From Sphingobacterium sp. UGAL515B_05 (lineage in GTDB: Bacteria > Bacteroidota > Bacteroidia > Sphingobacteriales > Sphingobacteriaceae), in contig NZ_CP109907.1 in the NCBI RefSeq assembly GCF_033097525.1, positions 6,014,001 through 6,078,000 on the forward strand: a stretch of DNA of 64,000 bases, in the 5' to 3' direction. Below are positions 26,710-34,240 of the stretch, piece after piece. The position numbers were made by a program, and so were the translations under genes. Each line of letters opens with the position of its first letter. The first letter of the stretch is position 1. The notes under the pieces are model-generated. The model did no database searches. It saw only the letters and a program-made list of their open reading frames with translations, and had not been told where the DNA came from.

Positions 26710-28230
26710 ATGAAAAAACAAACCTATATTTGGCTTGTATCGCTGATCCCGCTACTATCCTCCTGTTCTTCCGAGACGGAAAGGGAAAGTAAGCCAATAA
26801 ATAACATCCAACTGGAGCACAGCATACTATCGCTATCAAAAGAAGCTACAAAACTCCATGTGCCATGGGATTTACAATATGACCGGATCAACGATGCCAT
26901 TCTGTTTTCTGAAATTGGAGGAAGTATACGAAAACTGGATACTAAAACAAAAGCTGTTACTTTAGTGGACAGCCTCACCGACGTTTACCACCAGCGCACG
27001 TTGGGACTATTGGGAATGGCACTGTATCAACCCGAACAGCAACAGGCCTATCTTTACCTTTCTTACACCAGCAAAAAGGACAGTCTCATTTTCTCCAACT
27101 TATACCGCTACGATTATAGTCCGGTGGGCAAGTTGTCAAACCCAAAATTGCTTTTACAGATTCCTGGAAACACCGGACACAACGGTTCGAGGGTTATTGT
27201 TTCGACAGACAAAAAAGTATATTGGGCTACAGGAGATGCAGCAAGTGATACCTTTGCGCAAGACAGCACCTCATTAAATGGCAAAATCTTACGCCTCAAT
27301 CTCGACGGGAGCATCCCAAAAGACAATCCAATTGCAAACAGCTATGTCTATGCATGGGGATTTCGGAACATGCAGGGACTTACCCATGATGCAAAAGGCT
27401 TAATTTACACATCCGAACATGGCGATGCCATCGAGGATGAAATTAACCTGATCCAACCCCTAAAAAATTATGGCTGGCCGCAGATCGAAGGTATGATTGA
27501 TACGGAAAAGGAAAAAACTATTGCCAAAAACTCCCCAAGACAGGAGCCTATTAAATCGTGGACTCCGGTCGTTGCACCATCCGGTATGGCGTATTACAGT
27601 TCCAATGTTATCCCTGAATGGCAACATAGTCTATTGCTCGCGACTTTAAAAAATCAGTCTTTACGTATCCTAAAATTATCCGCCGATGGTCAACAGATCA
27701 TCGATGAGAAGATCCTATTCAAAGATCAACTTGGCCGGCTAAGATCCGTATTGACCTTACCCAATGGAGACATTTACTTCTGTTCAAGCAACCGTGACTG
27801 GAATCCGCAAAGGGGATTTCCAAAACCCGATGACGATGTGATCTATCGTCTCCGTATTACCGATAAAGCCTCTGCACCAATGATTAAACCCCTTGCAGCC
27901 AACACGGCCAACTCCCCTGCCAAAAGTGGTCAGGCATTATACGAAGCCTATTGCGCATCTTGTCATAAAGCAGATGGAAAGGGACTTACAAATACCTTTC
28001 CCCCATTAGCCAATTCATCTCTTGTCAAAGGCGACCCAGCACCGCTATTGCAGGTTATCCTCCATGGACTGAAAGACAAAACAATAAACAACGTCAAATA
28101 CGAAAGTGCAATGCCATCTTTTTCATTCCTGAAAAATGAAGAGGTCATTGAAATCACCAATTATATCCGCACACACTTTGGAAATTCTGCCCCTAAAATC
28201 AACCAACAGCATTTAACCTCATTACGATAA
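26710..28230 (+). CDS. PQQ-dependent sugar dehydrogenase fused to cytochrome c (lipoprotein)
   Basis: The ATG at 26710 yields 506 residues with a lipoprotein signal (LIPLLSSCSSE); earlier starts would spoil it. Residues about 35-400 form a soluble-type PQQ sugar dehydrogenase propeller (VPWDLQYDRIND, LLGMALY, GHNGSRVIVS, YAWGFRNMQGL, SEHGDAIEDEINLI, YGWPQIEG). The C-terminal 90 residues are a c-type cytochrome with the haem site CASCHKADGKG and a later Met in SAMPSFSFL. It would oxidise an aldose to its lactone in the periplasm and pass electrons through the haem to the respiratory chain. It leads an operon with a transporter and two sugar-acid enzymes. Confidence 0.88.
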   Translation: MKKQTYIWLVSLIPLLSSCSSETERESKPINNIQLEHSILSLSKEATKLHVPWDLQYDRINDAILFSEIGGSIRKLDTKTKAVTLVDSLTDVYHQRTLGLLGMALYQPEQQQAYLYLSYTSKKDSLIFSNLYRYDYSPVGKLSNPKLLLQIPGNTGHNGSRVIVSTDKKVYWATGDAASDTFAQDSTSLNGKILRLNLDGSIPKDNPIANSYVYAWGFRNMQGLTHDAKGLIYTSEHGDAIEDEINLIQPLKNYGWPQIEGMIDTEKEKTIAKNSPRQEPIKSWTPVVAPSGMAYYSSNVIPEWQHSLLLATLKNQSLRILKLSADGQQIIDEKILFKDQLGRLRSVLTLPNGDIYFCSSNRDWNPQRGFPKPDDDVIYRLRITDKASAPMIKPLAANTANSPAKSGQALYEAYCASCHKADGKGLTNTFPPLANSSLVKGDPAPLLQVILHGLKDKTINNVKYESAMPSFSFLKNEEVIEITNYIRTHFGNSAPKINQQHLTSLR

Positions 28231-28235
28231 ATTTC

Positions 28236-29468
28236 ATGGAAAATAACCTCGAGCCAAAACCCTCTTTATTGAAAAGTTGGCTATCCATCTTGGGTCCAGG
28301 CATCATTACCGCCGCCCTGGTTTTCGGGCCCAGCAAAATGACCATCACATCAAAAATGGGTGCAGACTATGGCTTCTCTCTATTATGGGTTGTCGTCGTC
28401 GCCATCTTTTTTATGATGGTTTTCACCAATATGGCGGCACGTATCGGTATCGCGAGAGACGAATCTTTACTTGTTTTAATTCGCCAGAAATTTGGTAAAA
28501 CAACATCCATCATCATTGGCCTCGGAATCTTCCTCGTTGCAACCTGTTTTCAATCGGGGAACGCGACAGGTGTCTCTATTTCCGTTTCGGAAGCAACGGG
28601 GACAAACCCCAAAATATGGATCATCGTTTTTAATGTCATCGGTATCCTACTGTTGTTCTTCAAGTCTTTCTACGCGCTATTGGAAAAGCTTATGCTTGGA
28701 CTTATCATCCTGATGTTATTTGCTTTTCTTTCTACAGCCATTATGATAAAGACACCCGCACAGGACTTTTTCTTAGGTTTTATTCCCAGCATCCCACCTT
28801 CATCAGTAGGTTTGATCATCGCTTTTACGGCTTCTTGCTTTTCGATTGTGGGCGCATTTTATCAAAGTTATCTTGTTCAATCAAGAAGAAAATTATCGGC
28901 CAACAAACAACGTACTGAACGACAGATAATCGGTAGCCGAATAGGTATTATTATTCTTGGCATCATGAGTGCAGCCGTTATGGTCTGTGCGGCAAATACG
29001 CTTCATCCCCAAGGGATCAAGTTAAATTCTGCCGCTGAGATGGGCCGTGCACTGGAACCGCTTTTGGGAACCTATGCTTCACACCTCTTTTTTATCGGTC
29101 TCTTCGGTGCCTCCTTTTCCTCCTTGATCGGCAATGCCGTATTAGGCGGATCCTTACTGGGCGACACCTTTGGCTTCGGCAACGATCTCAATCACCCTAA
29201 AGTGAAACTCTTTATTTCTTTGGTCATGATTTTTGGATCTGCCATCGCGCTTATCTTCGGAAACCTTCCCTTGGAGCTTATTGTTTTTGCGCAAAGCATC
29301 ACCATTTTTTTAGTTCCCTTTATTGGTATCATCCTCTTTCTGATCGCGAACGACAAAGAAATTATGGGCACGCTCAGAAACAGCCCCTTAACGCGATTAT
29401 GGGCTATACTCGGACTCATATTACTCGTTTTTCTTGCTTTTAGTAATCTCTATAATTTAATCAAATAA
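28236..29468 (+). CDS. Nramp-superfamily membrane transporter lacking metal-site motifs
   Basis: This 410-residue protein has about eleven hydrophobic segments and the Nramp start SILGPGIITAALVFGPSKMT. Canonical manganese/iron Nramp proteins have DPGN in TM1 and a Met-Pro-His motif in TM6. Here TM1 reads GPSK, and the corresponding TM6 reads SIVGAFYQSYLVQS. Loss of both metal ligand sets suggests a different cargo, possibly an organic acid of the surrounding pathway. It lies 5 bases after the PQQ enzyme gene and 7 before the SDR-fold gene. Divalent metal transport for another purpose cannot be fully excluded. Confidence 0.82.
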   Translation: MENNLEPKPSLLKSWLSILGPGIITAALVFGPSKMTITSKMGADYGFSLLWVVVVAIFFMMVFTNMAARIGIARDESLLVLIRQKFGKTTSIIIGLGIFLVATCFQSGNATGVSISVSEATGTNPKIWIIVFNVIGILLLFFKSFYALLEKLMLGLIILMLFAFLSTAIMIKTPAQDFFLGFIPSIPPSSVGLIIAFTASCFSIVGAFYQSYLVQSRRKLSANKQRTERQIIGSRIGIIILGIMSAAVMVCAANTLHPQGIKLNSAAEMGRALEPLLGTYASHLFFIGLFGASFSSLIGNAVLGGSLLGDTFGFGNDLNHPKVKLFISLVMIFGSAIALIFGNLPLELIVFAQSITIFLVPFIGIILFLIANDKEIMGTLRNSPLTRLWAILGLILLVFLAFSNLYNLIK

Positions 29469-29475
29469 TTCAGAC

Positions 29476-30498
29476 ATGGACCATAACAATTTAGCGGAAT
29501 TGGAACAGCAGCTGCTTGCACCATCATTAGATCTAATTGAAGATATAAAAAAGATACAAGGTGATATCCTTTTCCTAGGTATTGGCGGAAAAATGGGGCC
29601 AAGCATGGCAAAACTAGCCATGCGGGCTATTCAAGCTGCAGGAATAGACAAAAAGGTCATTGGTGTTTCGCGTTTTTCAACCAAGGAACTTCAACAGGAA
29701 CTGGAGGATCTAGGCATAAAGACAATCGCCTGTGACCTATTGAATGAGGAAGAACTCAAAAAGATCCCGCAGATTCCGAACGTCATTTACCTCGCAGGAC
29801 ATAAATTCGGCACCACAGGAAATGAAGATTTTACCTGGGCGATGAATACCTATCTTCCCGGAATGGTGGCTTCTCATTTTCAAGATTCCAACATTGTTGC
29901 TTTTTCTTCGGGTAACGTACTTCCATTTGTACCGATAAGCAATGGCGGCGTTTCTGAGGAAAGAACTCCGGAGCCTGTCGGCGAATACGCGCAATCCTGT
30001 TTGGGAAGAGAGCGTATATTCGAGTATTTTTCGAAGAAAAACGGTACACCTACCCTGATCTACCGATTGAATTATGCGGTGGATTTTCGCTACGGTGTGC
30101 TCGTAGAAATTGCCAAATCGGTCAAAGGGCAGCTCCCAATAGATTTGACAACCGAAAACGTCAACGTCATCTGGCAGGGAGATGCCAACGAAATTGCCTT
30201 AAGATCATTACTGCACTGTCAGTCTCCAGCCAAAATACTGAATGTCACGGGACCGGAAATCCTTTCTACACGATGGATCGCAGAGCGTTTTGCTGAGCAT
30301 TTCAACACAAGGCCGATATTTGTAAATGAACCCGCCGGAACCGCTTTACTCAACAATGCGTCCGAATGCCATCGTTTATTTGGCTATCCGAAAACAACCA
30401 TACGCGAAGCGATAGACATTACTGCCAAATGGTTGACCCAAGGCGGCGAACTATGGAATAAGGACACGCATTTTCAAGAACGAAAAGGAAAATTCTAA
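29476..30498 (+). CDS. NAD-dependent epimerase/dehydratase-family protein
   Basis: The 340-residue protein is an extended SDR with the cofactor loop LFLGIGGKMGPSMA and an acidic residue (CDLLNEEEL) near the adenine side. The classical catalytic Tyr-x3-Lys is not intact: the region reads GEYAQSCLGRERIFEYF, with no Lys at the fourth position after Tyr. Thus it may have altered chemistry or be a lyase/isomerase-like SDR. It has NYAVDFRYGV, as in sugar epimerases. It overlaps the next gene by one base (TAATG), so translation is coupled to the aldolase-type enzyme. Confidence 0.8.
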   Translation: MDHNNLAELEQQLLAPSLDLIEDIKKIQGDILFLGIGGKMGPSMAKLAMRAIQAAGIDKKVIGVSRFSTKELQQELEDLGIKTIACDLLNEEELKKIPQIPNVIYLAGHKFGTTGNEDFTWAMNTYLPGMVASHFQDSNIVAFSSGNVLPFVPISNGGVSEERTPEPVGEYAQSCLGRERIFEYFSKKNGTPTLIYRLNYAVDFRYGVLVEIAKSVKGQLPIDLTTENVNVIWQGDANEIALRSLLHCQSPAKILNVTGPEILSTRWIAERFAEHFNTRPIFVNEPAGTALLNNASECHRLFGYPKTTIREAIDITAKWLTQGGELWNKDTHFQERKGKF

Positions 30499-31559
30499 TG
30501 AAAACTTTAGACAACAAATTACAACAGTTGCTTTGGGAAGGAACGGTTATTCCGGCACACCCCCTTGCCTTAAATGAGGACCGCAGCATTGACGAGACGC
30601 ATCAACGGCTCCTGACGCAATATTACATAGCCAGTGGAGCCGGTGGAATCGCCGTAGCTGTACATTCAACCCAATTTGAAATCCGTGACCCCGAGATCAA
30701 CCTTTTTGAAACCGTATTGAGATGGGCTAGCGAAGAAGTCGAGAAAGCGGCACTCCAACGACCATTTATCAAAATTGCGGGCATCTGCGGTGACACAGAA
30801 CAAGCTGAACAGGAGGCAACGACTGCACTTAAATACGGTTATGATATTGGACTATTGAGTATGGGCGGCCTGCAGAGCTGGACTGAAAATGCCATATTAG
30901 ATCGAGTCAGAGCAATAGCAGCCATTATTCCTGTCTTTGGATTCTATCTTCAACCCGCCGTTGGTGGCCGTATTTTCTCCTATTCCTTTTGGCAGCAGTT
31001 TGCCGAAATCGACAACGTTGTCGCTATCAAATGTGCGTCGTTCAACCGCTACCAAACATTAGACGTTATGCGTGCTATAGCCAACTCCAGCCGACGAGAT
31101 CAAATTGCTATGTACACGGGCAATGATGACAATATTGTCAACGATCTGATGAGCGTGTATAATTTCCCCGTAGCGGGAGAAAACGTCGCCATAGAGTTTA
31201 AAGGTGGACTATTAGGCCACTGGGCTGTTTGGACGGCAAAAGCTGTTGAACTCCTTCAGGAAATAAAAACATACAAACAGGACCCCAATAACCTCCATGC
31301 GAGTCATCTCCTGAGCAAAGCGATTGCTGTAACAGACAGCAATGCAGCTTTTTTTGACCCAGCAAATGCATTCCATGGCTGTATACCAGGCTTACATGAG
31401 GTGCTCCGCAGACAAGGCCTGATGAAAGGGACCTGGTGCCTAAACCCCAACGAAAATCTATCCATCGGACAGCAAGAAGAAATTGATCGTGTATATAAAG
31501 ACTACCCAGACTTAAACGACGATGAATTTGTCAAGGAATTTTTAAAATCGAGATCCTAA
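30498..31559 (+). CDS. DapA-family aldolase/lyase
   Basis: The 353-residue protein has the dihydrodipicolinate synthase/N-acetylneuraminate lyase barrel. Tyr150 in FGFYLQPAVGG and the Schiff-base Lys178 in VAIKCASFNRY are visible. Family members split or make 2-keto acids via a lysine-bound pyruvate. Given the enolase-type dehydratase and lactonase under the same palindromes, it may cleave the 2-keto-3-deoxy acid to pyruvate plus an aldehyde. It is about 50 residues longer than DapA, mostly at the C-terminus. It is the last gene of the operon and is followed by a terminator. Confidence 0.88.
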   Translation: MKTLDNKLQQLLWEGTVIPAHPLALNEDRSIDETHQRLLTQYYIASGAGGIAVAVHSTQFEIRDPEINLFETVLRWASEEVEKAALQRPFIKIAGICGDTEQAEQEATTALKYGYDIGLLSMGGLQSWTENAILDRVRAIAAIIPVFGFYLQPAVGGRIFSYSFWQQFAEIDNVVAIKCASFNRYQTLDVMRAIANSSRRDQIAMYTGNDDNIVNDLMSVYNFPVAGENVAIEFKGGLLGHWAVWTAKAVELLQEIKTYKQDPNNLHASHLLSKAIAVTDSNAAFFDPANAFHGCIPGLHEVLRRQGLMKGTWCLNPNENLSIGQQEEIDRVYKDYPDLNDDEFVKEFLKSRS

Positions 31560-31594
31560 TAATCGCTTCCTTATAGTCGCTTCCTTTTATAATG

Positions 31595-31646
31595 TCTCAT
31601 CACCCGGGCTAGTCATAGCTAACGAGGTGATGGGACCTTTCTTTTT
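31595..31646 (+). terminator. Intrinsic terminator after the DapA-family gene
   Basis: A stem of CATCACC (31598-31604) and GGTGATG (31626-31632), extended by three pairs, encloses a 21-base loop and is followed by a T-rich tail. Confidence 0.7.
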
Positions 31647-31719
31647 GTTCCAATTCATATTTTACGAATCAATGACCGATTAGGAGAAATAGTACACTGC
31701 ATGAAATGTTTGATTTTTA

Positions 31720-31727
31720 TAACTTTG
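31720..31727 (+). promoter_or_regulatory. -7 box directly before the AraC gene
   Basis: TAACTTTG fits the -7 consensus and ends 4 bases before the ATG at 31732, so the transcript would be leaderless or nearly so. A good -33 box was not seen. Confidence 0.4.
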
Positions 31728-31731
31728 CATC

Positions 31732-32640
31732 ATGACAACTTCCGAAAATATTATTGATTTCTATCAGCGGGTATTTCGAGAATCCAATTACCCATTTGGC
31801 TCCTCGCCCGAACAAATTTCTCATTTTAACATATTTTCACGTGAGCATTGTCCCTTAAAATCACCTTACAATAGAAAAGATTACTTCAAAATATCCCTCA
31901 TGATCGGCCAGGGTCAATTGCATTATGGCGATCAATGGATCCCTATTGACCGTCCCGCACTTGTATTTTCAAGTCCGCTCGTTCCCTACTCTTGGGAAAC
32001 AGACAATCCGGATCAGAAAGGATGGTTCTGTCTTTTTACGCAAAAATTCATTCAGGAAGACAAACATTATAACCATAACATTCTCGAAAGCCATTTTTTC
32101 AACCCTAGTGGTAGCCCAGTCTATTTCTTAACGAAAGAGCAGGTCGATCTTTTCGATCACATTTTTCAGCGTATGAATACCGAACTGCGCTCTGATTTTG
32201 CGTTCAAATATGAAATTATCCGGAATCAGTTACAGTTACTCGTTTTAGAAACGTTAAAACTAGCACCAAATGAGGGCATATCACCTTACCAAAATGCAAA
32301 CCAGCGTATTTCCCATCTTTTCCTAGAACTTTTGGAACGTCAATTTCCGATTGACACCGAAAATTTACTTCGTTTTAAAAATGCAACGGATTACGCGCAA
32401 CAGCTCAACATCCATGTCAATTCGCTAAACAGGGCTTTGAAACAAAATACAGGAAAAACTACGCAAGAACTCATCGCACTGCGCATCACACAGGAAGCAA
32501 AGGCACTCCTTCAACATAGCAGCTGGAACATCAATGAAATCGCTTATGCCTTAGGTTTTGAAGAACCGGCGAACTTCAGTAATTATTTCAAAAAACATGC
32601 TGGTGTACCACCTTTAGCCTTCCGCAATAAGTCTGTTTGA
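31732..32640 (+). CDS. AraC-family transcriptional regulator
   Basis: The protein (302 residues) has an N-terminal cupin-like sensor region (to about residue 170) and a C-terminal pair of helix-turn-helix motifs (about 200-300): YAQQLNIHVNSLNRALKQNTGKT, then SSWNINEIAYALGFEEPANFSNYFKKHAGVPPLAFR. This is the standard AraC DNA-binding signature. The nearest downstream gene in the same direction is a Bcr/CflA-type exporter, a frequent target of AraC proteins in this phylum. It lies beyond the terminator of the catabolic operon and is therefore probably independent of it. Confidence 0.9.
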   Translation: MTTSENIIDFYQRVFRESNYPFGSSPEQISHFNIFSREHCPLKSPYNRKDYFKISLMIGQGQLHYGDQWIPIDRPALVFSSPLVPYSWETDNPDQKGWFCLFTQKFIQEDKHYNHNILESHFFNPSGSPVYFLTKEQVDLFDHIFQRMNTELRSDFAFKYEIIRNQLQLLVLETLKLAPNEGISPYQNANQRISHLFLELLERQFPIDTENLLRFKNATDYAQQLNIHVNSLNRALKQNTGKTTQELIALRITQEAKALLQHSSWNINEIAYALGFEEPANFSNYFKKHAGVPPLAFRNKSV

Positions 32641-32692
32641 TTTTCACAATAATTTGTTTGAATTCTATATCTTTCGAAACAGGCAATGATAC

Positions 32693-32700
32693 TACTTTTG
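32693..32700 (+). promoter_or_regulatory. -7 box upstream of the small ORF and MFS gene
   Basis: TACTTTTG matches the -7 consensus and lies 16 bases before the 28-codon ORF. No -33 box was found at ideal spacing. Confidence 0.4.
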
Positions 32701-32716
32701 TCGACATCATATTTAC

Positions 32717-32803
32717 ATGGCCAAAGAGAAAAAAGTGGCTGGTAGCATAAACGTCCATAGAGACGGGAAATTTAAAAAATTAGAGGATGGAAAAAAACAC
32801 TAA
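32717..32803 (+). CDS. Candidate 28-residue lysine-rich leader peptide
   Basis: The ATG at 32717 opens a frame for MAKEKKVAGSINVHRDG and on to GKKH, ending at TAA 32803. It starts close after a -7 box and overlaps the exporter start by 17 bases in another frame, so translation of the two could be coupled. Eight of 28 residues are Lys. No known family is recognised; it could be a regulatory leader or chance. Confidence 0.35.
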   Translation: MAKEKKVAGSINVHRDGKFKKLEDGKKH

Positions 32804-33980
32804 ACCACAGCAATCTTTTATCCCGACGATACTAGCATTTGCACTTGTTCCGATTACGGGACTTGCCACCGACATTTATCTTCCGTCAATGCCACAAATG
32901 GCCCAGGAGCTTGGCTTGAACGAAAGCAAAATCCAGTTAACACTTTCGCTTTTTCTAATCAGTTATGGTGTTGCACAGTTCTTTACAGGGGCACTGGTTG
33001 ACGCTTGGGGAAGATATCGCATCAACCTCATATCGCTTTTCCTTTTCATTGTCAGCTTTTGGATCACAGCAAGCACACACGATATTTGGGTTATTTACCT
33101 GATGCGCATCCTTCAGGGAATCTTATCGGCATTTGTGGTCATATCAAAACGAGCCTACTTTGTGGATGTCTATGAAGGCGAGCAGCGCAAACACTACCTC
33201 AGCATTATGACCATCGTCTGGTCGATCGGGCCCATTGTCGCTCCTTTTATTGGTGGCTACCTCCAAACACAATTTGGTTGGCGTTCTAACTTTATGGTTC
33301 TGGCCGTTTACAGCGCCCTACTTTTTATCCTTGAACTGATCTTCTCTGGCGAAACAATCAAACAGAAAAAACCACTCCATATCAGCTACCTGATCGGCGA
33401 ATTTAAAATGATGCTTAAAAGCAATGATTTCACCTTTGGTATAGTCATGTGTGGTATATCCTACGGTCTCGTTATGTTCTACAATCTCAGCGGCCCGTTT
33501 TTTATTGAACATCAACTGGGATATAGTGCAATTACAACCGGTTATACCTCACTTATTATGGGTTTGGCTTGGATGTGTGGTGGTTTTATTGGTAAAGCCC
33601 TTATTAAAAGAGCCTTGGTTCCAAAATTGAGAATCGCCAATTTTATTCAGATCAGCCTGATTGTATGTATGCTGATCGTCTCACCTTACCTGTCAAACTT
33701 ATATACATTGACATTTTTCGCATTTGCCGTACATTGCACTGCAGGATTTATTTTTAACAATTATTTCAGCTACTGTTTGGGCAGGTTTCCACTGTCTGCA
33801 GGTATCGCCGGTGGATTGGTTGGCGGAATTACCTACCTCCTTACCTCTTCACTCAGTTACATCACCGTCAGCTTGGTAAACCCTTCTTCGCAGTTTCAGA
33901 TTGGATTAGGTTATGGCATATTTGCGCTGTTGGGATTGACCACTTTATACGTTATTCGTAAGCTGGTCAAAAGCGTATAA
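32787..33980 (+). CDS. MFS transporter, Bcr/CflA drug-efflux type
   Basis: The 397-residue protein has about twelve membrane segments and the Bcr/CflA signature near the N-terminus: TDIYLPSMPQMAQELGL, followed by FLISYGVAQFFTGALVDAWGRYR with the MFS motif A. Related proteins export bicyclomycin, chloramphenicol or other small molecules. An AraC regulator gene lies 146 bases upstream in the same direction, and a small ORF overlaps the start codon. The substrate cannot be predicted from sequence. Confidence 0.9.
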   Translation: MEKNTKPQQSFIPTILAFALVPITGLATDIYLPSMPQMAQELGLNESKIQLTLSLFLISYGVAQFFTGALVDAWGRYRINLISLFLFIVSFWITASTHDIWVIYLMRILQGILSAFVVISKRAYFVDVYEGEQRKHYLSIMTIVWSIGPIVAPFIGGYLQTQFGWRSNFMVLAVYSALLFILELIFSGETIKQKKPLHISYLIGEFKMMLKSNDFTFGIVMCGISYGLVMFYNLSGPFFIEHQLGYSAITTGYTSLIMGLAWMCGGFIGKALIKRALVPKLRIANFIQISLIVCMLIVSPYLSNLYTLTFFAFAVHCTAGFIFNNYFSYCLGRFPLSAGIAGGLVGGITYLLTSSLSYITVSLVNPSSQFQIGLGYGIFALLGLTTLYVIRKLVKSV

Positions 33981-34087
33981 ACTATGCGCTGGTTCTTCCA
34001 GCGACAGGTCAACAACAACCTGTAGCTGACCAACTACAAAACAGTTTTTAAAAGGTGAATTATTTTTAAAATAGTATTAAAAACAAC

Positions 34088-34166
34088 TATATTTGTTGCA
34101 TCATAATTTAGGTTTATAATTGGTTATTGAAGGTTTTCATTCTCCCCGTTTGAAAACCTTTTTTTT
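34088..34166 (+). ncRNA. Candidate small RNA of about 65 bases
   Basis: A -7 box TATATTTG (34088-34095) is followed, without an ORF, by a perfect terminator (34130-34166). A transcript from about 34102 would be about 65 bases. There is no good -33 box, and the unit lies between two convergent genes, so the hairpin may simply terminate the upstream MFS gene. Confidence 0.3.
34130..34166 (+). terminator. Intrinsic terminator downstream of the MFS gene
   Basis: AAGGTTTTCA (34130-34139) and TGAAAACCTT (34151-34160) form a perfect 10-base stem with an 11-base loop, followed by a T-run to 34166. Two weaker hairpins lie upstream at 33987-34003 and 34004-34023. Confidence 0.85.
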
Positions 34167-34240
34167 GCCTCCAAAAAAACCTTCGGTCTGCTTTTAGGGC
34201 TGCTGATGCTTACCCAATCGTGGAGACCTTTGCTTATTTT

